From positions 6,965,499 through 7,029,498 of the forward strand of contig JALMQS010000187.1 in the NCBI GenBank assembly GCA_024734495.1: a DNA stretch of 64,000 nt. The letters are read 5' to 3'. The stretch comes from Forficula auricularia. Taxonomy: Eukaryota > Arthropoda > Insecta > Dermaptera > Forficulidae. The notes below the pieces were generated by a model. That model did no database searches, was not told where the DNA came from, and saw only the letters and a program-made list of their open reading frames with translations. Both the position numbers and the translations under genes were made by a program. This document shows, piece after piece, positions 43,407 through 53,900 of this stretch; the stretch's first letter is position 1, and each line of letters begins with the position of its first letter.

Positions 43407-43930
43407 ATGATAACTTATATGGCATTTATAATTCTAATATTCTAAAATTATTTTTTTATTATATAAAATTATATATTTCCCGACAATGATTGTACTGGTA
43501 CTAGACCACAGCCCAACCGTAATGCGTGATGTGACGCGTAATGTGACCCGTGACGGCTCAATCATTTACTGCCCAGGAAAATAAAAATGTACATGATAAC
43601 TTATATGGCATTTATAATTCTAATATTCTAAAATTAGTTTTTTGAAAAGGAATAATTAATATATAGTATTTCCCGACAATGATTGAACTGGTACTAGACC
43701 ACAGATGTGACGCGTAATGTGACCCGTGACGGCTCAATCATTTAGTGCCCAGGAAAATAGAAATGTACATGAGCGCCAAAATTCAAATATAAGATATTAA
43801 TTTGAGTTTAAAGCTAATACTGCAGCATCATCTGTTGCTAGACACAGACCCCAACCGTGAAGCGTGATGCGGGACGCGTGACGACTCAATCCCATTTAAT
43901 GCCAAGTAAAATAAAAAGTGTGCAAGACGC
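43407..43930 (+). repeat. Tandem repeat of ~180 bp, about 2.8 units
   Basis: Units start near 43407 and 43591 (acatgataacttatatggca), with a diverged third from about 43767. Shared phrases are actggtactagaccaca, tgacccgtgacggctcaatc and gcccaggaaaata. Each unit has a GC-richer core of tgacgcg/tgacccg words. The third unit is clearly older. Confidence 0.7.
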
Positions 43931-44374
43931 GCCAAAAGATGTTATCACTTCAAAAAGTAAATATGTATATTATATTATAAATCTAATATTATATTTATTT
44001 ATTACAGGATCCAAATTAGGTAATAAATAAATAAATAAGAATAAACGAATGTCTGATTTCCGATTTCAATGAACTCAAGAATGAAAATTCGCAGAAAGTT
44101 CATTATTGTGCTAAAATGTTTGTAAATATTTCCAATACGGAAAACATTGTAAATTTTGGGCTCACTAACTTCAGGTCTTCTTGTTCTAAACTACAGAATA
44201 TAGAAAATATATTTATTTGAATAATTTTATTGAAATTTTCATGTGTTGTCGTGGGGGAAGGCATAAAAAACCAACAGTTGTTTTTCCAATCCCAATTTAT
44301 TTAATTGTATCCTAAAACTAAGAAAATGAATTTTCCCAAGTTTAAACTTTTTAAATTCATTCAAGATTTCAGTA

Positions 44375-45055
44375 CTTTTTACTTTATCATACAGGGTATG
44401 GTCAAGTATTGTAATCGTGCATGAAAAAAGTGTTTTTTTTGCTTCTCTTTTTCAAAATATCTAAAAAACGGCTGAAAATATTTTGGTTAAAAAAATTGGA
44501 CGAAACCATTGCATTTCAGTCTACAAAAAAGCCCTAATAAGTTAACATCGAAAAAATTATATTTTCCGAGATAATAATTGTTTTGTCCAAATGTCCGTTA
44601 TTCCGGTTATTAGTATGGTTGTTAGTCTGTTAGTACACCCGTTACCAAATTTTGTTGACGAGCTAGCTCAAAAACTAGTGTGAATATCGAAACCAAATTT
44701 CGCATATAGTTTTGGTGCATTGAGATTAAGAGCTGATTAGATTTTGGTGTAGGTATATCGACCCAAAATTAAGGGTTAAATTTATTAAGGTTAAAATTTG
44801 AAATTATAATATTTTCAAACTAAAAAAAAAAACAAGAAAAATGAAATATACTAGAAAATGAACTTATAATAATAACGAACATATTTTTTTTTCTGGTTCC
44901 AAAATTAGGGAGAATGTTGGGGGGGGTTAAAAAAATAAAAATCTAGGCCATTTGAGCAAAGTCAACCAAATTTTGTATACATAATCAGTGGGCCTCCAGA
45001 ACACTAAAAATGCAAAAACTAACCTCCCGAAATGGGGGGGGGGGGGGTTGTGACA
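44375..45055 (-). repeat. Dispersed repeat family A, copy in minus orientation
   Basis: Reads outward from tttactttatcatacagggt (the palindromic end) through gataataattgttttgtcc and agctagctcaaaaactagtg to the G-rich sub-repeats near 45030. Confidence 0.6.
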
Positions 45056-46419
45056 GCAGAATTCGCCCCATTACTCGTATATGCGAAGAAATTTTTTCAT
45101 TTTAAAATGGCCTAATTATTGTGTGTGTTAAGAGAATCCTAGTAAATTATGGACACAAAAGGCGTTATTTGGAAATCACTCAAAACTAAAGTAATCTTAA
45201 TTTTAATAAAATATTTCAATTTTTAATTGAGGGGTCCTTTTTCATCATTACCAAATAAATAAATAGTTTTGATTTCAAGGGTAGATTTTTTTAATACTTT
45301 TTTGTCCACTCCGCAGACGAAAGAGTACTAATTTTATTCTAGTCTATTATTTCAATCTATTCATTAAATATTCTGCTTCATAAATCATAAATTTAAAAAT
45401 ATTACTATAGTATATCAAGATAGCTGGTTTACTAAATCCGTGGTGTTATGGATTTTTTAATTATTTATATTATAGTAAAATAATCCATAACACGTCAGGT
45501 TTCGTGTTTGACAATCTCTTTTAATTTTCTATAAAAATCTTTATTTACTACTATTAGAATTTATTTTAAAGTGATATTACTTTACTTTTGAGCGATTTCC
45601 AGATCATTTTCATCATATGCACTAATCATAGATTTATTTAGCTGGAATAAAGTTTTTAGGAAAAGCTACATAAGATTTTTTAATATTAATTGATTAATAA
45701 TAATTAATAATTAATTAATAATAATTTTTAACTCTTGAAATGAATATTTAAAAAGGGATTCTCTTTTAGTGAATCCGACTTGGAAAAATCTTTAAGTTAT
45801 ATATTATTTCGCCGTTCTTGGATTTTCTCAGATGTATTCAAATATTTTTTCTAACTGTTTTAATTGCGAAATAGAAAAGGAAATGAAACTGAATTAAATA
45901 AAAAAAAGGAGCTAAGATAATAAGGGTGTGGTTGGTGTAGTGTATTACATAGACCTGGGTCAGTCGCCCACATTGGCGCAAATTGAAACAGCGTGAATCT
46001 CACCAGCTTATGGATGAGCGAAGGTCAGGGGACAGAAAGAACCGACCTACAGACCACCGTAGGTGAGTCATCAGGATCCCACCCTGAACTCACCTTATAT
46101 GGACCACTTTTGTGACGTCAATATCATGGTCAGAAGAAAAAAACAATGGACTTGTATCGCCCCCCTCAGGAACCATTAAATTTTCTTTCGTAATCGATTT
46201 TTATACTGTGCCTCATATATCTTTTACTAGCAAATTTACCGCTACGAAATCTTATTCATTTGTTTATTGGCTATTACCTTATTAGTTTTACAAATTTAAA
46301 ATTAAAGAAAAATAGATGAAATTTCCCACTCCTTGGGAAAAGAGAGAGAAATATTTTTACTTTTCTTATAAAATTATCATCAATTGCTGCAAGATTCTGA
46401 TAGTAAAATCTTCAAAAAT
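45056..46419. other. Non-coding stretch with a GC-richer island
   Basis: No supported gene. 45935-46160 is a complex, GC-elevated segment (gacctgggtcagtcgcccac, gaccgacctacagaccaccg) that does not recur. It could be a tRNA- or 5S-like SINE remnant or an exon of an unseen RNA, but no Pol III boxes are convincing. Confidence 0.35.
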
Positions 46420-46429
46420 GCAGAATGTT

Positions 46430-46580
46430 TTTCATTAACTATTAGACATGGATCAATGACTATTTTAATTTTAAAATCGATTTCTCCATGTCTTCATCAA
46501 TGGTTGCCATTATGGCCATATCTTCAAAAATGATATGCTAAATGTTTATTCATCCAGTATTAGCATGGATCGAACATTAT
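46430..46580 (+). repeat. Diverged ~119-bp satellite unit
   Basis: atcgatttctccatgtcttc, then atcaatggttgcc and tttattcatccagtattagc align in order with the satellite of 30-33 kb, but the ccgaaacgtc part is lost. Confidence 0.55.
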
Positions 46581-46778
46581 TTTAGATATAATTTTTGTTA
46601 TTCATCTCCATAATAGGCATTAAATATATCTTCTAGGACAAAAACCATTAATTTGAATTAATTAATTACTGCATTTTTAAAATTTTTAAAATTTAATAAT
46701 TTTATTTTTTTATTTTAGTTGTTATATTATATAATACTTTATTTAAATATATTAAATTTAAATATGTGAAATGATATC

Positions 46779-48800
46779 AAATTAGTATAAGATTGTAGCT
46801 GAAAAAAAATCCATAAATAATGTGCGAGATTCCTTTTGACAGTCACTCATGGCGAGAGACTTGCCGATCCAGGCATAAGAATTATAAATAAGAAAGACAT
46901 CGATCTTATTTTATCGATTATCTGAAGGTTCACATTATGTTTATAATATAAGAAAATAACGATCGATATGTAGAATATCTAGGGCGTTTGAGCAATATTT
47001 ATCCAATTTTCCACATAAATTTCACCTTTACTGCCTAACCCTTTGAGGTACACAAATTTATATAAATACCTTTATTAAAAAAGAAATTAATTCCAACAGA
47101 AAAGTTAGAATGACTGAAATGTCTAAAATCAATAGTTTACGCGTTAAAAAATATTCCAATATTGTAGAGTGAAGAGACTCAAAAACAAATAAGGTGTCTG
47201 TCTGATCGCCATCAGGCAAGACATCCTCTGAATATAACAGACCAAAATAATTATTATATCAATTTAATCTATCTTGAGGTTCAGAGTAACTTTTTAATAT
47301 AAGAAAATAGCATTTTGATTAAAAATTTTGTATTTTAAAAGAAATTGTATGAAAAGATTCAATTTCTTCTCTCCGGGAGCGAATCAACTAGAAATGGCCA
47401 CAAGTTTTATTTTTTTTTCACATTATATATTTATTCAAATCTATTGAAATTTCATATCTGTGGGTTATTTTTATTTTTCTTTTATATGAAAGAATTATTA
47501 TTAGAAAATTTGAATTTTAAAGGTTAGTTTATTTGAAGTCTAATTTAAAAAATCGGTAATAACTCCGTTGAATTTTTTTTTAAAAATATGAAATTAATAG
47601 ATATTATAAAACAATTAATTATTAATAATTTAATTTAATTTTGAACGAAATCTATTCAATACTTTTTGAGAAAATGGTCAAAAACTCCGAAAAACGCCAT
47701 GAAAGCCCGTTTTAGAAACATTTTAAAAAGACACCACCATGTCACAAGTCAATATTTCGTTTCATATGACTTTTTTAACTTTTTTCAAAGGCATCACATG
47801 CTTTCAAAAAACATGGTTCTTTGACGGTTCAAATGGTTTTTGACCATTTTCTCAAAAAGTACTGATTCAATTTCGTTCAAAATTGAATTAAATGATTAAT
47901 AATTAATTGTTTTATAATATCTATTAATTTCATATTTTCAAAAAAAATTTCAACAGAGTTATTAGCTTTTTTTCCAAAATGCACTTCAAATAAACTAACA
48001 TTTAAAATTCAAATTTTCTAATAATAATTTTTTCATATAAAAGATAATAAATAAAAATAACCGGTAGATATGAAATTTCAATAGATTTGAATAAATATCT
48101 AATGTGAAAAATAATCAAACTTGTGGCCATTTCTAGTTGATTCGCTCCCGGAGAGAAGAAATTGAATCTTTTCATACAATTTCTTTTAAAATACAAAATT
48201 TTTAATCAAAATGCTATTTTCTTATATTAAAAAGTTACTCTAAACCCCAAGATATTGATAAAATAAAATAAATTTATTTTTCATTTATAATTATTTCGGT
48301 CTGTTATATTCAGAGGATGTCTCTCTATCAGACACCTTATTTATTATTGTTTAAGTCTATTTACTCTACAATTTTGGAATATTTTTTAACGCGTAAACTA
48401 TTGATTTTAGACATTTCAGCCATATTAACTTTTCTGTTTTAAATTAAATGTTTTTAATAAAGATCATTATATAAATTTGTGTACCTCAAAAGGTTAGGCT
48501 GTAATGGTAAAATTTATGGGAAAAATTAGATAAAACCTGCTCTATCGTCTAAGATATTCTACATCTCGCCGGACAAGTAAATATTTGGCCGAACAAGACC
48601 GTAAAAAGCCAGATATGTGGCAACCCTATATCCTATGCCCGAAAGATCTGAGTTGTCCTTCAATTTATTCAATTTAAAGGCTCTATTCGTAAGTTTTGTC
48701 TGAATATCTCGTTTCTTATTTGGTCGCAACTGCAAGCCCCTCGCCATGAGAGACACATTTTTCATGGATTTTTTTCAGCTACAATCTTATTCTAATTATA
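46779..48800. mobile_element. ~2-kb fold-back element
   Basis: The left arm 46779-47740 and right arm about 47790-48800 are inverted copies. For example, attagtataagattgtagct at 46781 pairs with agctacaatcttattctaat near 48777; cctctgaatataacagacc near 47224 pairs with ggtctgttatattcagagg near 48299; and tctctccgggagcgaatcaa near 47370 pairs with its complement near 48141. The arms are interrupted by ~160 bases unique to the right arm (48580-48740). No conserved frame was found; short matching frames on both arms are a by-product of the inversion. Confidence 0.75.
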
Positions 48801-49149
48801 TTTTATGCCTACTATAAAAGCACTGGGTCTGGCTGGCCATAGGAACTTGCGATACTGGCCCAAGCAACAGCATTATATTATTAATTTTAAATAATTTTAT
48901 TTATAAATAAATAAAAGTTAATTTATATGATATGAAAAAATTAAATATGAAAAACGATTTTGATTGTTTTATTTGAAAATTTTTAGAGGAGAATTCTCGC
49001 TTTCGGCCTTCCGTTGTCGTGGGAGGAAATTAGACTGAAACTCACACATTATTCACTAATTTTCAGTGTAGAGTATAGATAGTCAAATTTTCTAAAATAC
49101 AATACCAAATGTCTATTCATCTGTTCTTTTCGTATCAGGCATAGACCAA

Positions 49150-49275
49150 GGACTCTTTTATATTTTAGCTCGATTACTCTGTCTTTAGCATTGGTTACCA
49201 TGGATTGTTAAACTTACAAAATTGTATTGCGGAATGTTTATTCCTCCACTATTAAACATGAATGAATGGATATTT
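49150..49275 (+). repeat. Diverged ~119-bp satellite unit
   Basis: gctcgattactctgtcttta, gcattggttaccatgg and gtttattcctccactatta follow the order of the satellite unit. A second copy starts right at the N gap (54696). Confidence 0.5.
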
Positions 49276-49671
49276 TAGATATAGTAAATGAATATACCAT
49301 ATGTATGTTTTTTTCTTCGAGGGTAGGTGGAAATCTTCACAAAAAAAGACATTGGTGGGCCCGCACCCTCCAGCGTTTGAAATTCCTACCCACTAAAACA
49401 ACCTCCCTGTATCAAATGTATCCCTGAATATATGTATGTATGTATATCAATAAATAATACTAATAATAATAATAGCTTTAAATAATCTTCAAAGTTTCTA
49501 TTATAAAATTTAAAAAATATAAAATGAGGGTAACTGAGGGTTTAATGGAAGGCAGTCCATGAATAAATAAAAATAATATTTCCAATAAAATTTTATTAAT
49601 ATATTATCTAATTATTTAACTATGATAAGATAAATGAAAAATGTTTCAAAGGTTATAATTTAGTGTATTTA

Positions 49672-49890
49672 CTAGCTTCGACACTCGCCTTTGGCGGGTT
49701 CTCACTAACCATGAGGCTTAGCCTCTGGATCCCCTCCCCTGCTCCCTGAACACTCTCCCTTAGTAATTTGAAAAACACACCTATATCCCAAATGTGAACT
49801 CAATAACTTAAAAAACATAGGAGATACGAAGTCTTTTATATATATAGTATTGATGTGTAATTGTGTATGTTTATATATAGTCTCAAACAT
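49672..49890 (+). mobile_element. Short non-LTR-type relic (actagcttcgacactcgcc start)
   Basis: GC-richer start with hairpin-forming words (cgcctttggcgggttctcac, gaggcttagcctctgg) followed by an AT-rich tail. Resembles the start at 39634. The duplicate is at 55187-55385. Confidence 0.35.
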
Positions 49891-50093
49891 TTTCCTTATT
49901 TATTTATTTTTCGGTGACTAGATTCGTTTTTTGTCTTTTTTCTGTTTAGATTTCTACATAATAATCATTAATCATTCTCATAAACATGCAAATGCATGAA
50001 TAAATAAATACACAGTAGTGATGGTGAAAATGACCTTTTTGAATCGAGGTCAAAAAGGGGAAGAAAAATATATTATTATATTTTAGTTAATAT

Positions 50094-50645
50094 ATCTACA
50101 AGGCCCAAATCCGCCCCTGTCTCGAACACTGCTCTCATCTATGGAGAGGAGCCTCTAAATATTCCCTTGCTACCCTGGATGCAATTCAGAAACGAGCCGT
50201 CAGGCTAATTGACGATTCTACCCTCACCTCGCTAGCTCATCGAAGAAATGTCTCTGCCCTTTCCCTTTTCTATAGATACTATCACGGCGGGTGCTCTGAT
50301 GAGATAAAATCAATAGTTCCCCCCCAAAGCATGCTTTGCCGACTCCCAACACTCTTTCGCGGTCAAATTAGAAAAGTGCCGGACCACTTCATTCGCCAAT
50401 ACGTATATCCCCATGACTTCAAGGAACTGGAACTATCTCCCAGCCTCCATCTTTCCCAGCACTTATAACCTTCAAACCTTCAAAACCCGAGTGCATAGAC
50501 ACCTACGTCTCCACTCTCACTTAATCAACTTTCCACTTTTCCAACTTTCTTCGGTAATGCAAGGGTCTTTCGGGATCCATAGGGGCTGCTTCTTTACTGG
50601 TGCGTTTACCCCTTCTTGCATTCGATTGCATTAAAAAAAAAATAA
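50094..50645 (+). pseudogene. 5'-truncated CR1/L2-like LINE, reverse-transcriptase C-terminus (copy 1)
   Basis: Translating from about 50099 gives the RT C-terminal region: IRPCLEHCSHLWRGASKYS, LDAIQKRAVRLIDD, SLAHRRNVSALSLFYRYYHG. After a frame change near 50415 comes NYLPASIFPSTYNLQTFKTR and VHRHLRL. It ends cttgcattcgattgcatt plus an A run and (AAT)n. It is disrupted by frame changes, so no functional protein. It lies in the intron just upstream of the chitin-binding gene's linker exon. Confidence 0.75.
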
Positions 50646-50835
50646 TAATAAAATATAATGGTAATTAATAATAATTAAAATATATGAAGCTTAGAATAAC
50701 GCCTTTTTCGTATTACTTGTTATTTATTCCTTTTGATGGACAAAACAATACTAAGAGAAATGTTTGGAACTTATATATTAAAATGCGTCTGATATTTTTC
50801 TTTCAATAAAAATATTTAATTATGATAATTTATAG

Positions 50836-50990
50836 ATTCTGACTGGCAGAGTAGATCAGCGGATTGGAATCAACAGCCTTCATATGTCTACAATCCGCAA
50901 CCACAACCTACTCCCGCACCAGGACATTATATAACTTCCTCTCCCTTAAATATTCAACAACAACAACAACAGCAGCAGATACCTGTTCAA
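50836..50990 (+). CDS. Chitin-binding gene exon: Gln/Pro linker (copy 1)
   Basis: Preceded by tttatag and followed by gtaagt. The exon starts with two bases of a split codon and ends on a codon boundary. It encodes SDWQSRSADWNQQPSYVYNP, then a Pro-rich stretch and eight consecutive Gln (five CAA, three CAG). No cysteine. It splices in phase to 59998. The duplicate at 56316 is identical except for three more Gln codons. Confidence 0.75.
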
Positions 50991-53900
50991 GTAAGTCTTT
51001 CTTTGGAATTAAGTTTAATCCTATCAATGAGTCTTCCAGATCCCTGTATTTGAAAATATAATATAAACCTTAACTGAACACACTTTAAAATTCTGGATTA
51101 CATTTTGTAAATTCATAAATAACCCTGTTCGACAAAAAATTGTCCCCCTAAATCTAACAATGGATTCCAGTAGGGTTTTGTACGCTGATTATCATGGAAT
51201 TTCTTGATTTTTTACAACACATCAGAGTTTTGAGATATTATCGATCAAAATGCCGAAAAAGCTCATTTTGACCATTTTCGAGTCCCATTAAATATTAAAC
51301 AGCAATATTCCAAATCAAAATATTTTGTTGACGTAATAGAAAACAGCTTCCTCTTTGATTTCCAAATTACCCCTTGTTTTTAGCTCAATTAGAACTCGAG
51401 TTATAACTAAAAAACAAAAACTACGTGATTATAAAGGATAATAAACATAGATTAAAACATAAGGTCTTCGTTTTTTTAGTTATAACTCGAGTTCTAATTG
51501 AACTAAAAACAAGGGGTAATTTGAAAATCAAAGAGGAAGCTATTTTCTATTACGTCAACAAAATATTTTGATTTGAGATAATGGAACTCGAAAATGATCA
51601 AAATGGCCTTTTTCGTCATTTTGACCGATAATATCTCAAAACTCTGACGTGTTGTAAAAATCGGATAATTGCATGATAATCAGCATACAACCCCACTGGA
51701 ATCCATTGTTAGGTTTAAGGGGATAAATTTTTGTTTAATTTTTGTCGAGCAGTGTAATTTTTTTATTAATAACTGTAATGAAAAAGTTGAGTGAATAATT
51801 TATTGTGATTCTTATGAATCCGGAAATAAATTTATTTTTCGCATATCACACCACTTTTTTTTCACAAAACAAGAATTATTGACTGTAATGTACCATAGAT
51901 AAGTGATCGATCAGTAAAAATACTTTTAAAAGTTTTTTCAATAACCTAATATACTTATCCGTGAATTGAAAATGAAAAAAATAAAAATACTATAATTTTT
52001 GAGTATATAATGGAAAACACTTAGAAATCATGATAAATTGTATAAATTAATTTTCCAAGACGCCTGTATATCGGCAATCGGACATATTGCTTTTCGTTGA
52101 AGGTATGTCAGACTGGTGGTGCGAAACCTTCCACTTGAGACCGAACCATTTCCTCAGAAGGAAATTAGGTCCTGCTTATTTTTTTATCATTCCTATAAAT
52201 AATAATAAAAATAATATTGATGATAAATTTAATATTTTATAAATATTAGAACCTACGTTTTGAAAGGAAAAAATTTTAAATAAATTTTTTGAAATAGGTA
52301 CAGGTTTTCTCCAAAGTAAATTTTAGCATTCTTACTTTTCTAATAGGGGCACTTTATTTATTATAGGTTCATTATTCAAGTCCATTCACTTTACACTATT
52401 GAAATATTTTTTAACATATTAAAATTGAATACATTTAAATGTACGATTATATAATACAATAAATAAATAAAAAGTCATTTTTTTGAATGATATTGAGTCA
52501 ATCACATCAAGAAGGTGCAGCCCCTAAAGGATTGGACCATTCATCGTGAAATTTTATGGCAACTTCATTGATTTCTCTTTATGAATCAACGATTATGCTA
52601 CTCGAGGGAAAACAAATCTTTTCAATTCCATATCTGATTTTTTGTTATTTGAATTTTTGTTGTTTAAGGAGGTTCATTCGCCGCCAATGTTAAACAAAAA
52701 ATATTAGATTATAACTATAACTTAATTTTTAATAATAGTTTAAGTCTATATCTATGCTTTGGTGAAGTTTCAATCACACATTAGCGTGCAAATTTTTTAA
52801 AATAAATTTTTTAAGAATGTATACATTTTCTCAAAGTCTTATGGAAAATTAAGATCTGAGCAAAAACATAAATATGAAAAAGGGGCCAAGTTCGGTACCA
52901 ACGGCCTCGCCGACAAACGAGTTAAGATCTAAACGGGTATCAAGTTCCATAGCAGTTGCTTAAATCATAGCTATAGGGATGAACAACGATCTTCAATTGA
53001 TTTAAAAGAAAATTTATTACGTTCTTTGATATTAAATTTATAACTCTGCAAGTTATAATAGTCAATAAATTACGTTTAACGTGATGATACTTAATACAAG
53101 CTTAAAATTTATCTAGTTGTTCTTATTTTATACTACAAACAATTTAGTTGGATATAAAACTTGCCAAGTTATAAATTTAATATCAAAGAACGTAACAATT
53201 TTCTTTTAAATCATTTGAAGGTCGTTTTTGATCCCTATAGCTATGATTTAAGCAACTGCTATGGAGCTTGGTAGCCATTTAGATCTCAACTCTTTTTTTT
53301 TTTTTTTTTTAATTGAAAAGTTTTTGTTTTGCCGAGAGTAGCAGAGTTGTTGATTCACAAAGACAGACAAGAAACTATAGTCTCAAACAATTAAATAATA
53401 TATATGTAGGGGGCGGGGTGTTTCACCCCCTACGATTTATCTTGGACAGGCCTCCATTTGTAGAAGGCGCGGGTTTCACCCTCTTCGCTCATAGGGGTGA
53501 AATAAACAATAACACACATTCACTTCTTTATATATATATTTATTTACAAAAAAGGGGTTATATACATATTCGTGTCTAGGGGGTCATCGTGAAAATATCG
53601 TAATACACATCGTCTTAAAATTAATGTGTCATCTTAAGCGGCTCTCGACTTCAACTAACTATAAACTCGACAAACTAACACATACACAAGCATGTCATTT
53701 CGACCAGGGCTCGTTTCTAACTAACTACCAGTTGTTGACAATTCACCCTTGGCAGCCACACAAACACATAGACATAGACACATGCATATGAGTGTCATAA
53801 TATTATTTATTACCGAAAGCTTTTAGCCTGGGCACCATGGTTCCTAGAAAGAAAGAAAGCGGCCTTTCGCAAAGGCACAATGCCCAAGGAGACATCTGTC

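Noticed and set aside
50413..50634. 73-residue frame as a host gene (and its duplicate at 55905-56117)
   Set aside because: It is the C-terminal end of a truncated CR1/L2-like reverse transcriptase followed by the element's 3' tail.
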